A stretch of DNA of 64,000 bases from Buxus sempervirens. Lineage: Eukaryota > Streptophyta > Magnoliopsida > Buxales > Buxaceae. A program made the translations under genes and the position numbers. Positions 48,354 through 60,725 of the stretch are shown one piece after another; within the stretch, counting starts at the first letter, position 1; the number at the start of each line of letters is the position of its first letter. The notes below the pieces were generated by a model, which was not told the origin of the DNA, did no database searches, and saw only the letters and a list, made by a program, of their open reading frames with translations. The stretch lies in contig OX387187.1 of the NCBI GenBank assembly GCA_947561395.2, forward strand, positions 29,865,829 to 29,929,828. Direction: 5' to 3'.

Positions 48354-50239
48354 CTACCAGCTCAATGAATTCTTCGACTGTTGAACTTTTGCATTATATG
48401 AAGCTTCCATCTCCTCCTGCAGCAAGTAGCAACCACCAAATTTCATTCAACAGAAACTTTTACCCATTTTTCACTTTGTCAATTGTTTTCTTGTCTAGAT
48501 ATAAAAATGTTAAGTACTGGTATATAATCTGCAACATAAGGGCTATTTGCATTTTAAGTGACTTTGTAGGACTACTAGTTTATTACCACAAATACTCAAA
48601 CACAAAGAAATTTTAAGGAGGTAACGGTGACCTTGCAAGATTTCAGTAGGGGTTTTAGGAATGCTGATCTGAAAAACCTTACTGATTTGTTTAGTGAAGT
48701 TTTCTCCCATTCTGCCATCAAACACAAAAATTTGTAACAATATAAGGTCATAAAGCAAATTTCATGTATCCATGTCGGTGTTGACTATGCTAGTAAATGT
48801 GTAGCACTTATCATGGGAAATCTAAGACATCCACCACAATAGTGTAGCAGTGAAGTATGTGCAGGACTTGGAGCACATCCTTTGATAGGCCATACCTACA
48901 GGATCTCCAAGACTGCCTAAGAATATCCAGCAAGATAATGACAATCCAGGAGAAGATTGATCCAGGGATTTGAAGGCATGCCCCTAAATGGAAGAAGAGT
49001 CACACCCTTGCCTGTGGCCCTGGGTGTTGGTCAACTGCTTGAGTTTTGCCATTTAAAGGCATGCCCCTAAATAAGAAATAAAAAATCAACAGTAAAATAT
49101 CCTAGTTTTCTGTCAACATACCATCACCCTTATCTGCTCTCAAACCCCCCATGTTGAGTTCTTCCAAAAGCTGCGGATTAACAAATATTAACACATATTT
49201 CACAAGAACAAAACTAAATCACAATATCATACTTTAAACACCAGCTCACAGGCAGAAATGTCCGAAAAATCAAACCAAAGTGCTACTCCAGAGAGATTCC
49301 AAACCAGACAAGCAAGCATAATTTTAACTATATGGCAACAAGACAATCTACTGAATTGCAAATCATGTGACTAAGATCCGGCACACCTATTGGATGACCT
49401 ATGTCCATTAGCAAGTAAACCATGAGTCCAAAGCGAAAGGAACCGTAAGTGCTAAAATTATGTGATATTCATAGGCCACTAGCTTAAGATAATAAACTCT
49501 GCTACCAACAACCAATTAAAAATAATTGTATGACAAAACCTTTAATACTCTGTGGTTCAGAGTTCCATGTCTCTTAATACTACTTTATCAATTCAGATAA
49601 CACAGCAAACTTGCCTGCAAGAAAAGAATTACAGGATTTATAACAGACTTAATTCGGGAGCCAACTAGTTCTTGTGAAAGTAGTGATGTCTGATGGTGGA
49701 AAACCAACAGAATTGTTCTCAAATCCCTTAACCAATGCAAGCAAACCACCACCAGAAAGGCTTATTATATGATTCTAACTGATCAATTGCATTTTTGGTT
49801 TTCAGAAGAAGAAATATTGTATAATAGAAGAGAAATAAGGAAGGATAAACAAAAAAGTAAGAAAAAGATTTCATGCTTTAAACAGATCATCTGATCAAGC
49901 AGCAAGTTAAGTTTATGATGGCTGGATATCTCAAATTGAAACCTCCCATTATACAAGAGGTGCATAGCAAAATCCGACTCCTATATTCAACAATTAACGC
50001 TACCATTCATGTTTGACATTCTATGAACGCCTTTCGCAGAAGCGGTAGTGGACAGAAACACAATATATAAATATTAAATGTGTATTTACGGAAAATTCAA
50101 CACGCATTTATGTGGATTTACTGAAATTTTCTCATCAGTTGCTACCTTATGAGCAAAAAGCTTATCTCGGAAAGGGTTGGCACATTTGTAGGATCAAATT
50201 TCTCACAACGGTCAGGATCAATTGGAACACAAACACGGC
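48354..50239 (-). pseudogene. DNA primase small subunit, 3' part (last four exons)
   Basis: Minus-strand exons 50239-50166, 49170-49122, 48711-48632 and 48416-48354 encode the primase C-terminus: RVCVPIDPDRCEKFDPTNVP followed by TLSE; LLEELNMGGLRADKGD; WEKTSLNKSVRFFRSAFLKP followed by LLKSCK; and EEMEASYNAKVQQSKNSLSW then TAG. Phases fit throughout and no exon holds a stop. The first exon has a normal acceptor, but its donor reads GAG/ATAAGC where GTAAGC is expected, a G-to-A change at the first intron base (50165). Using the next GT (50159-50158) would break the frame. Upstream primase exons are not found: about 60 bases beyond the acceptor a GNOM-like fragment begins on the opposite strand. 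The 5' exons at 3.5-5.7 kb are on the same strand but lie downstream, so this is not the other half of that gene in its present order. A second, truncated and probably inactive copy, or a rearranged locus. Confidence 0.85.
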
Positions 50240-50299
50240 CTGACCAAAATAACAAGAACTTAGCAAACATTGAGAAGCATACAGCTCCTGCTGACCCCA

Positions 50300-51457
50300 A
50301 GAACAGAAGATGCTTGAGGTTGCTGATCGCAATTACTCTGTACAACCGAGACCGTATTGTTCTCTTATGGCCTGGTGTATATGAGCATATAGCTGGCCTT
50401 GTGCCCTTGTGGAGAAGGCTGTATTTGGGCTCCTCCATATCTGTCAGCGGCTTTTACCTTACAAGGAGAATCAAGCTGATGAACTCTTGAGATCACTACT
50501 AAAGCTTGATGCTCGCGTGGCTGATGCATACTGCGAGCAAATCACCCACGAAGTTTCAAACCTTGTGAAAACAAATGCTATGTGTATCAGATCCCATATG
50601 GGTTGGCGGACAATCACTTCCTTGCTTTCAATCACTGCTAGACATCCTGAAGCTTTCGAAGTGGGATTTGAGGCTCTGGCATTTATCATGTCTGATGGAG
50701 CCCATCTTTCACCAGTCAATTACACTCTCTGCCTGGATGCATCAAGGCACTTCGCTGAATCTCCAGTTGGATCCAAAGAGATCTCAATCCATGCATTGGA
50801 TCTTATGGCAAGCTCCATCACGCGCCTTCCTTGGTGGAGACTCTCTCCGCAGGAAGTAGGTGAGATTTGGTTAAAATTGCTGCAGCGATTGCTGTTAGTG
50901 TGTTTGGATCAGAGAGAGGAAGTCCGAAGCCACGCAATACTGTGGTAATCTTCACAATGCTTGATGTGGTAATCTTCACAATTCTTGACAATGCGCTTGA
51001 GATTGCACATGGGCAACGCTCAAGGCATTACCGCAATGTTGAATTCACACTTATACAGGCTGTACAGTTATCATCCAAGTTGTTCTCGCAGCTAGTAAGC
51101 GATCTCTCTTCAGTCGCAAGCTTTTCCAATTTGTGGTTAGGAATCCTTGGCCGCATGGAAAACTATGCAAAGGTCAAGATCAGAGGGAAAAAGAGTGAGA
51201 AACTCCGGGACACTGTTGCTGAACTCCTTAAGAATAACTTGCTTGTGATGAAAGCAGAGGGAGTCCTAGTGAAGCTAAGCAGTGCCACTGGTAGCAGTGA
51301 CGCCACATTGTGGGAGCTCACATGGCCTCATGTGGACAAAATATCTCCTTCTCTGAAGTCTGAGGTGTTTGATGACCAAGAGCCCGAGTTGCCTCAGCAA
51401 CAAATAGGAATATCAAATCCTGAAATTCCCAAGAATATTGATATGAGCTCTATATAG
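50300..51457 (+). pseudogene. GNOM-like ARF-GEF C-terminal fragment, frameshifted
   Basis: Related to the C-terminal HDS regions of plant GNOM/GNL ARF guanine-nucleotide exchange factors, which control vesicle traffic and PIN recycling. Matching blocks run in order: RLLIAITLYNRDRIVLLWPG and VYEHIA; EKAVFGLLHICQRLLPYKEN; LLRSLLKLDARVADAYCEQI; GWRTITSLLSITARHPEAFE; CLDQREEVRSHAI; then LWLGILGRMENYAKVKIRGK, LLKNNLLVMKAEGVLV and LWELTWPHVDKISPSLKSEV, to a TAG at 51455-51457. They fall in three different frames (breaks around 50400 and 50850-50950), with short deletions and a 24-bp tandem duplication at about 50941-50988. The Sec7 domain and everything before it are missing. Its start abuts the primase intron. 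GNOM genes have few introns, so intron loss cannot be judged. Confidence 0.8.
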
Positions 51458-53328
51458 TCACAGTAGGTACCTTTTTTTTTAATTAGTACGAAGGCATCTC
51501 AGTTTTTTTCCTTTTTTTTTTTTTTGGGGCCCTTTTTTTATATCTGTCAAGGGAAAATGATGGCCTTAAATTATAACTAGAAGGGGCCTGCTCTTCCTTT
51601 CAGGCTCATAGGAGGGTTTTTATGTAATTTTTCCATCATTTTCTTTCACAATTTTGCCTGCAATTTGTTGAAGGTAATGAGAGTTTCTAGTTACAATTCC
51701 GTGTAAAAACATTTTTGAGCATGCTTTTTTTAAGTTTTCTTTGAAGCTCAGTTCAGATTTTAAGAGCATATGGGAAAGCAACTTCTTCAAGGAATGGTAC
51801 GGGTCATGACTCATGAATAGTATTGAGTTGAAATGCCGAGCCGCCTGTGCAAACCTGTAATGAAGACGAAGACTTCAACAATTGATTGGTCTTAAGTGAC
51901 TGGCTGGTAAGTTCTTTCTCGAGTAAGTTAAACTTCAGATTATTCTCTTGAGATTTGCTATTTTCTCTAGTGGTGGTTATTGTTTTCTGTACATTATATA
52001 TTTATTTTTTTGGTAGTGGTGTACATTATATTTCCTTCTATAGAAATCTAATCTGTTGATTTGTTGCTTTTACCAGCTCCCAAAACCTTTCATATCTGTT
52101 GAGTAATCCTTGTGTTCTGTTTTCATGTATTAACTTCCTTTATCATGCATATGGTGTTTGATATATTAACCCAATGAAATGATCTAGCTTCCTTTTTTTA
52201 GATTAAGAGGGCATGCTGAAATTCAGCCTTTCTGACTTGATTTTAAGCCAATTCGTTTTTTGAACTCTAGTTGATTGCGAGTTAGGGAGATATTTTCCTT
52301 TTTGTACCTTTCATGCATCGTTTTCACTTCGTGCAGGCATCTACAAAGGTGGTGACACAATTGGGGTAGGGGTATTTGTGAATTCTTAACACTAGATGGA
52401 TAAAGTTGGATTGACAAACCAAGGTTTTAAAATTTGTAATTTTAGGATCAAAATCGTTAAAGAATAGTTATGCAATAATTCAATTACTAGTTTGGTTTCT
52501 TTTCAAGTTATACTAGCAGACAGCCCGTGCAATGCATGGGCATCGCATATAGAATTCAATATGCTAGGTATCCATCTTTGAATAAGAAAGTAGACCAATT
52601 AGTTAGTAAGATAATTATAAATTAATAGGAAAAAGATAGATTAGGAATTTAATTATATAATAAAATTCATTATAATAAAATAATGATTATAATTATAATT
52701 ATATCATATTATAATATTTAAAATTTAATAACTTAATTAATTAAGATATAAATTCATTATAATCAATTAAGAATATTATAATACAATTAATTATATTAAA
52801 TTTTAAATATAACTTCATTATACTGGTAATATAATACAGTTATATTTAAAATTTAATTAGTATCTTAATTAAATTAACTTTCATTGCAACTTGCTGCAAG
52901 CTCTAATCTAAATGAGGAAAAAGAAAGCCATGGCGGTACTATTTATGAGTATGGCCTTTGTCCTTCTTGTTATGTGCTCAATCCATTCCGCATTCTCCTA
53001 TGATGAACCAAGAAATTATGTCATCTATGTGTCGAGATAAGAAAAGCCTGCCATCTTCATCACTCACTATCATTGGTATGCCTTGATCCTCCAATCTCTT
53101 CCTCCCTCTCTCTCTCCTCACTCTACCAAGATTCTTTATAGCTACAGGCATGCCATCCATGGCTTCTGCACCCATATCTTTGCAACTAGCAATTTTTGAA
53201 CCGACGCATCAAACCGCTTGAACCCAACCCAAATAAATGAGTTCGGATTGGCCCATTTATTATTTTGGTACATTTTCCCAACCCGCCTGAAAATGGGTCA
53301 ACCTTAACCAAACCTATCAACTTGTTGG
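51458..53328. other. No gene; AT-rich block
   Basis: 51458-52450 may include the old 3' untranslated region of the GNOM-like copy. 52560-52870 is an extremely AT-rich block of TTATAAT / AATTAAT-type near-palindromes, preceded by AGCCCGTGCAATGCATGGGC at about 52524, a motif common at plant repeat borders. No exon supported; upstream primase exons were looked for on the minus strand and not found. Confidence 0.5.
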
Positions 53329-53336
53329 GTATCCGA

Positions 53337-54673
53337 TAGGGGTGCAACTTGGTTCTTTGGTCCGGGTTGACTTAAACCCAAAACGGAACCGAAGTTGCTG
53401 AATGATAACCCAAAACCGAACTAAATCAATTTTAAAACTGATTTACTTAACCCGAATACCAAACCGATTTTAAAACCAATTTAATTAACCTAAAAATTGA
53501 ACCAAGATTAAAATGAAAAACCGCAACCCAAACCAAACCGAAACCGAAACTAATTTAGAATTCGGTTCGGTTTGGTTCAAATTGTGACAATTTCAAAAAA
53601 AAAAATTGTTAAAAGTGAATGCTGCACTTTGCCGGTTTGATTGAAATCAAATAGGAATCCATCGGAAATAAAATGATGAGGAAGAAATGAGGGTGGGAGA
53701 TTGGGATGCCATCGTTGATTTAAAATCTTTCCGGCTATTTTTGAAGCGGCCTTTGATGACTTTACCAGTGTGTTGAGAACCTTTTCCAAAGTTGTACAGA
53801 AGCTGCATGTTATATAGCACTGTTTCCGACAGTTTTGGAGCTCCCTTGCCATCTTACACTTAGCGGCGAGCTTCTTAGCCAATGGTAAAGTAGCTTTTTG
53901 CAGGGTTGTGCCGGTAAATATTGGTGATTCCGGCTGTGAGCTACTACCACTGGTGAAAATTTTTAGGAGGCTTACCTGAGAATGCTACTATACTGTAACT
54001 CCAGCTAAGCTTCACAAGCTATTCGGTCAAAAAGCCTAATCTACAAGCAGGCAAGTCAGTTCTTGAAAACCCTATTAATGGGCGATGACCCAATTAATCA
54101 GAATAGGTGGAGGATGTTGGGGTTGGGCCATCCAAATTCAAGAGGGTGGTTTGGCTGTTAAGCAAGCTACCATGTTTCTACCCCTTCCATTGCTTCTAAA
54201 TCAAGTTAGGTTTCTCTCCCTTTTGTTGTCTTCAGAACAAAAGTACCTAACGTTTGAACTCTATCTAGTGCAGAAACACAAGTGCTTTTGCAAAGAAAAA
54301 AGAGATGAGGGGGGAGAGATGGAGCAAGAGGGAGAGAGAGAGAGAGAGATTACCGAGATGATGCAACGAGGAAGACGTCGGCGAGGAGACAAGGTGGGGC
54401 GATGGGAACGATGATCGGTGAGAATGAAGAGTCGTGGAAAGGGCACCCTAAATTTTAACCTAAAAGAAAGTTAAAAGAATATATATATATATATATGGTT
54501 CTGTTCGGTTCAGATTTCGATTCGGTTTAACCGAAGATTTAACCCAAAACCAAACCAAACTAACTTGGTTATGAGAATTTATAACCAAAACCGAACCGAA
54601 CTATAAAAAAACCGAACCAAAATTGGTTTGAATCGTTTGGGCTTGGTTTTAATCGAGCCGAGTTGCACCCCTA
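53337..54673. mobile_element. Non-autonomous hAT transposon with 8-bp target duplication
   Basis: Left end TAGGGGTGCAACTTGGTTC and right end reverse-complemented TAGGGGTGCAACTCGGCTCG give terminal inverted repeats of about 19 bases with two mismatches. The flanks are GTATCCGA (53329-53336) and GTATCGGA (54674-54681), an 8-bp target duplication with one change, as for hAT elements. Subterminal DNA is packed with AACCGAA/TTCGGTT motifs in both orientations, likely transposase-binding repeats. Length 1337 bp. No hAT transposase is recognisable inside; the minus-strand frame at 53577-53882 and the plus-strand frame at 54085-54414 match nothing I know. Confidence 0.85.
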
Positions 54674-54723
54674 GTATCGGACAAAATAGCATTGTTTTTT
54701 TTTATTTTTTTTATAGGCATTAT

Positions 54724-57012
54724 TGTAAGACATGGAAAATCAATTCAATGACTTCCTATCATCACACAGAATTCATTAAAACAAGGAGTCGCCACCATTC
54801 TGTTTAGGTGCGAATGGACACCAAAATATCAAATCAAATAAAAAAGACAGAAATTAGAGTAAAAATAACTCTATTTTAAAATACAAAACAAAAACAACCA
54901 GAGAAGGATAAGGGGATTAGGTTATGAATAGGGGAAGGTGTTAGGCACCCCTATTCATCCACATAAGGTGGTTGCCAGGTATTGTTCATGTTAAAAATAA
55001 AGAAAGCTTGCTTAATAAAGAAAAAATCATAAAAGTGACAAAAAGTGTATGGTTTTTCATATGAATAGCCCGATTAATTCAGAACCTTCAATATGATCAC
55101 ACAATTCTAAGGGTTTCATGATTGAAATAAAATTGAGATAAAAATCAAAGAAAACCGTCCTAAAGTGAAACCTGAAAAACTAGCTTTAGGCTAAACCATT
55201 AAAAGTTTGAAAAACCAGATTGAAATTTCTTGATTAAAACATTGACGAGTAAAGTTCTTTAGGGTACAGATCTGATTCAGATCTCTCATTAGTGGAGAGA
55301 TAGAACCCCAATCAACCATGTTGATGAAAAAAAAAAATCAAAAGGGAGAGTTTAGACCATAGGATCTTCTCTCCAAGATTAAAACAACTTCAAAATCACA
55401 TTATGAAACCCTATAGGTTACTTTCAGGCTTTTGGTTTCAGATCTACCATTTAGATCATGGTAGATCCAGAATCCTAACCAAATATCACCAAAATCAAGA
55501 AAACAATGATATAGGTGCAATGGTGTGAAAAATCCCAACTATAGGAAGAAAAGAGGATCTCATGCTATAAACAGCATGGATCCATAGGATTCCTCCAGAT
55601 TCAAAATAAAACTTTTAAAACATGAACAGAATAGTAAAAAAAAGCACATATCACAGATTACAGCACATAGGGGCCTATCCTACGGATCCACCTGTTCTCT
55701 TTTCCCCTAGCTCTCTCTTTACGTTTTACGACTAGAGAAGAGTCTTGAGGTACTTGAAGATAGGTTTGGGGATACAAATACAAACAAGAGGCCTTATTCT
55801 ACAAAAAGATAAAAGAACAGATTATAGGGTTCTATTCTAAGAATCCACTTGTTCCCCTTTCCCCTAGCTCTCTCTTCACGTTTTACGGGTAGAGAGGAGT
55901 CTTGAGGTACTTGGATATAGGTTTGGGGATACAAATATAAACTAAGCCTTATTCTACAAAAATGGAGAATATTATACTATTTCGGGAATTAAAAGCAGAA
56001 AATAAAAGAGAAAAAGGACTTACCTGTATTGAGAAAGCAGAGAAGCAGAGGTTCCCTTCTTCACTTGGAGCTCTTCAGGCTTCAGATTCTTGGCCATTTG
56101 CTTGAGGAAAGGCCCTCTATTTATAGGCAAACCCAGGGGCATGGTTGATCTAAGGGATATGCCAAAATCTTCCAATTGAGTTAAAAAAGGATTTAATGTA
56201 AATCCATTAAACCTTAGAGGATAAACAAGGGGATTTGAATCTCCCAGAGAGAGATTTGAGTGCAGATAAGGCTCAGAAATCGAAAAATGACAAAATCGCT
56301 CAAAAAAGCCGAAAATCGTATACATAATGCGATCGTGCCTTGCCCATATTGTTAATATAGTCATGGCATGACCGTATATCAATTGTGGGCACGACTAGAC
56401 CGCAGATAAAATACGGGCATTTCATGTTTGACCAAATTTTACACAGTTTTTTGACCTATTTCTGCACAGGCAATACTTATTTACATGTAGTATCATTTAA
56501 GTAAACGTCCTCATATTTTTTAATCTCCATTTACTTAAGATATTATATTTAAATAAGCAAACACCCCCCCCCCCCCCCAAATTTGAATCCATTAAAAATA
56601 GTTCCAGACCCAAATTCCAAGTGAATAAAAAGTCAACTTTTAGTTCCAGGCTAAATCCCGGTTTTTCAGGTCCGGTAAAAAGATTCAACATGTTAATACC
56701 AAGGTATTAGTCAAGATTTAAAATCTCAAAAAATTCATTTATGCAATAACATTGCTAAAACCTGATTACCGGGAAAATTATCTTGAAATCTTGCTTTAAA
56801 AAATATTTCATTTTCTGGGGTCAAAAGTCAACAAAATTCAACCAAAAAAAGTTTGACTTTACATAAAAGATTGAATTCGGGCCTTTTCCTTTGTGTTTTT
56901 GGATTTAAATGGGTTAAGGATCTCAAACCCAATGCTAAGAATTAAAAATTCCAGTAAGATATTTCTCTCCTTAATGATTTATCAAAAATCGTGCAATTTT
57001 GGGGTGTCTACA
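54724..57012 (-). mobile_element. LTR of a minus-strand retrotransposon (3' LTR)
   Basis: Read on the minus strand it begins TGTAGACACCCCAAAATTGC at 57012 and ends TCTTACA at 54724, 2289 bp. A purine-rich polypurine tract CAGCAAAGAGGGGCAGT directly precedes the start (57029-57013), which makes this the 3' LTR. Near its end it has GGTGGCGACTCCTTG, also seen near the end of the LTR at 60-63 kb, so the two elements are related (Ogre/Tat-like). Its own far end is 40 bases from the hAT element. Confidence 0.65.
55679..55962. repeat. Tandem duplication of about 160 bp in the LTR
   Basis: Two copies (about 55679-55803 and 55838-55962, with a less similar spacer) share TCCCCTAGCTCTCTCTT, CACGTTTTACG, GAGTCTTGAGGTACTTG and TAGGTTTGGGGATACAAATA. 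Confidence 0.85.
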
Positions 57013-60002
57013 ACTGCCCCTCTTTGCTGAAGTTGTAACACAATGAACAGCAAAAAATAGACACAACTCAAAATTGCACATTTGAAAGACATCTCATTAA
57101 TTGAACTTGCTTTGGTCAAACAAAGGAGTGATAACAAAACATGGATTTGAAGATAGCCAATGAAACCCCTGCTTGAAGTCTGACGGGGTGACATCTCTTC
57201 CTTATCTCAAATTTCTTGGAGCTCTCGTGGCTATGAAAAGAAATCTGAGACCAGCAAATTTTGAAAAAAAAGGTGGATTAAGACTGACCTCTGCAAACTC
57301 AATTGCTTTTGATGTTTTTCACTTTATAACTCAACAATAAGGAAGGAAATATTTTATTGAATTTTCCTGATTGATTTTCTTATTTGATTTACTTGGGTGC
57401 CATTTGATGCCCAAACCTGTGGTTGAATATTTTGCAACTTGCTTTTGCTTCTTCATCTTCTTGCTCTTTCCATAATAATGTATGTGCCCTTGCTGCCCAT
57501 AACCTGCTGCCCAAGTGAATGCCCTCTTCTTGATTGATGGATGTGAGAATCATGATCTGTTGATCTAACCTCATGCCTTCCCTACCCATGATCTCTTCTT
57601 CATGCCTTTTTGCTGCCCTAGTAAAATCCTTCTTCATGATTGAAGAATTAGGAACCCTTGTTTAACAGAGAAAACATGCATTTGCTTCAAAGATTCCCTT
57701 TTTTTTTTTCAAATCCAAGGACTAAGGCTTGACTGCTTCTTCCAGATGTTGTAATTCATTTCTATGAAAACCCAGAGGGAAAGACGCTGAGCATGCCCCG
57801 ATTTTGATTGCTTGAAGAAGTATTTGCCCCTCAGCAGAGATGATCCTCTTTTTTTTCTCTTTTTTTTTCTTCTTTTTTTTTTCTCTCCCTCTCTTTTTTT
57901 TTTTTTAAACCTTTACCAAAAAGAAACCCTAATAAAAGAATGCAAACGCAAAAAATAAGAAAATATTTTTTATACTAGTGGCCTCAAAATCCTCTAATGC
58001 TTGCAAAGCCAATGTTTTATGAAAAGATATAGATGCTCATCATAGGCCAAAAATATAGTTTTTTTTTTGTTTTTTTGTGTTTTTATATATATTTTTTTGA
58101 AAAATGATCAAATCACTTATTAGCATATAGTCCAAAAGAATTAAGATCAAGTTGAATAATGAGAAAATTATTTCAGAAAATGAAGAAAGACCAAAATAAG
58201 CCTTCGGAACCTTTAGAATCATTCCCATGACCATTTTCAACTTCAGCAACAATTTCTTAATAGCAATTTTGATGGCCATCAACTTGTTCATAGATGCTTC
58301 GTACCATGGTTCTGATTATGTTTCTTCGGTCTTGAAAAGATAATTTCCTCAATCACTTGAAGAGTGGATGTATCTCAAAATAACCACCAACATGAGGACT
58401 TCACTTGGATCTATGCCAATTCTGGGCTTTTCTCTCTGACGATTTCCTTCTTATAGATAGCTGATTATTTGCCATGTAGCACCTTTCCGGGTTTTCACTA
58501 CATTTCCTTTTTATTTTTTTTCTTTTTCCTTTTTTTTTTATCCTTCATCACAAGCAACTATGTAGTCAAAGCTGCCTTAATTCAAAATTTCTTAATCAAA
58601 GAGGACTTATGAATGGGACGAAACAAAGGCTTGGTGTTAATTTAGAAAGAAAAGGAATAAAAAGGCTAAAATACCATATGATCAAATGGGTTAATTGAAA
58701 TTGTAATTTCTAAGGCATTTCTTCCCTTGGAATGAATACAAAATTGCCCCATGTAATGAAGTTCTTCGCCCATTTTCATTTCTTCATTTGAAACTTATTA
58801 TCCAGTATTGAACTTCTTTTTCCAATCTTTTCTTCACAATTTTGAAGACATTCTCCAAATATCCCATAGCATTTGATGATATATTTTTCTTCTTTCTTCC
58901 TTTTACTTTTTCCTTTTTTTTTCTTCTTTTTTTTTCATTTCTTTGCCCCCTTTTCTGAAAACATCTTCGAAATCCCTTTTGAACTTCAACAATTGTCCCT
59001 TCATTCCTTTTGTTTTTTTTTATGCCTTAATAAATTTGCCCCAGTGTGGGGTGACAATTCTCAGTTTAGGTTACTTGGAAAATTTATCAAGCTCAAAGAG
59101 TCTAACTAGGGATTTCAAAAATTTTGGGGATGTAAGAAAGAAAGGCCTCTTATCATTTTAAGAAAAAACTGAATTTTCTGACTTGGTAAAGTTGTACTAC
59201 ATGACTAGTTCAGGAAAATTTTCTTCTTTTCTTTTTTTTTTAATCACAAGATAAAAGCCTCTTCAATAGAACCTCTATTATGAACAAATTCTTCACCTTT
59301 TGATCAATCTTATGAATTTGGATTCTTTCCATCAAATGATGCCCAATTCTATTTCCAACGAAAAGATCAGATTCTCCCATATTTTCAAGTGCAAAGCCCC
59401 AAAATTTCTTTAAACAATATTATCAACTTCCCTTTAAACGAATCAGCAAGTGGAGCGATCCTTTCTGTATTCTAATGAAGAAACTTCAAATCTTCTTCTA
59501 TCTTTTCTGTTGAAGATTGTGGGTCATCTTTGGTTCCAAAGGCCATAAAATTGGTCACTTCATAATTTTGCAGAATATTCTTCTCATGACACTTAAAAGG
59601 ATTTGAATTTTCATATAAAATGTCTTTTTCTTCGATTTTGGTCTCAAAATTGAGCCCAATGTCGAAGTCATATTCAACTTAATGAAATTCAAAGGGAGAT
59701 ATAACTCATAAGTAAAAAGGACCTTGTAGAAAACTTTTTCTTTTTTCTAGAAAAATGTTAAAGGGAAAAATCTTTTTTTTTTTGAAGAGCCTTTATTAAA
59801 ATCACTTCCTAAGAACAAGGCTCCTTAGGATCCTCAGGAAATGTGCATTCTTTTTATGGGGTTTCTTTTCAAAGAACGCGGGAGTTCGAAAACTGCCCCT
59901 GTTCTTAAATGCAGAAGCTGACTTTTCTTTCTTTTTTAGAAAATACCTTTCTCCTACTGAATGAGGCAAACCTTCATGATTTGGGATGATCTCCTTCCCT
60001 GG
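57013..60002 (-). mobile_element. 3' internal region of the minus-strand retrotransposon
   Basis: This lies just inside the polypurine tract. It contains pyrimidine-rich plus-strand runs (57840-57906, 58500-58545, 58885-58945) but no recognisable pol domain. Ogre-type elements have a long non-coding region between pol and the 3' LTR (established), and this fits that role. It is cut off at 60003 by the start of a plus-strand LTR. Membership in one element is inferred from position and composition. Confidence 0.45.
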
Positions 60003-60725
60003 TGTAAGCACCTCATTTTTGCGCTCCCGAAAAGCCAGAAATGCAAAACCCGGCTAAAAAGTCAAACCCTGAGGGGTGGAAAGTTGACCTTTTAATCAGA
60101 TAAAATTTGGCCACCTTGCTTTATCTCAATGGATAGAGAATCTCGACACGGTTCCAACGCAACTGAGTTTGCTGGAATCGGAGTCCGGATGAGGGTTCTG
60201 CGGGCGGTCAAACTTGAGGATGAGCCGAAAGTTGACTTTTCCTCGAACCCCGTGCCAAGTGCTTAACCCTATGTCATTGAATAGAGGGCTCCGATACGAG
60301 TTCAACGCAATTGAGTTTGCTCAAATCGGAGATCAGATGAAAGAGATATAAGCTGTTGAAGTTTCTGGGCAGCAAAGCCGGAAACTGCACACGTGGCGCA
60401 AGAACTGCACACGTGGCAGCCAACGCAGCAAAATATCTCGAGGACTAAATCTTGAATATCCAAAAATCTCAAGGATTAAACAAAAATTCGTACGGGGCAA
60501 TCCGTAGATATCCAAAAGTGTCAAATCAGTCAAATCGGTCGAATCGGTCAAGTCGAAGGGCAAATCCGTAATTTTTCGATTTGTATCCGGTCAAATATAC
60601 CGGATACACTGCCTTCCCTTCATGACCGGACTTGAAGGCCGGATACATCAAGATACTCGCGCGAGATCCGCGCCGATCGCCCGACAAGTTCGCGGCAGCA
60701 TTTAATTTTCAAATGATTATGTCTT

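Noticed and set aside
50149..50299. Plus-strand start of the open frame leading into the GNOM-like piece
   Set aside because: This part is antisense to a clear primase exon and its intron; only the sequence from about 50300 onwards is GNOM-related.
52520..52870. Possible Helitron or MULE ends (CCCGTGCAATGCATGGGC motif, AT-rich body)
   Set aside because: No CTRR 3' hairpin, terminal inverted repeats or target duplication could be found.
53577..53882. 101-codon minus-strand frame inside the hAT element as a transposase
   Set aside because: No hAT dimerisation or catalytic motifs; too short.
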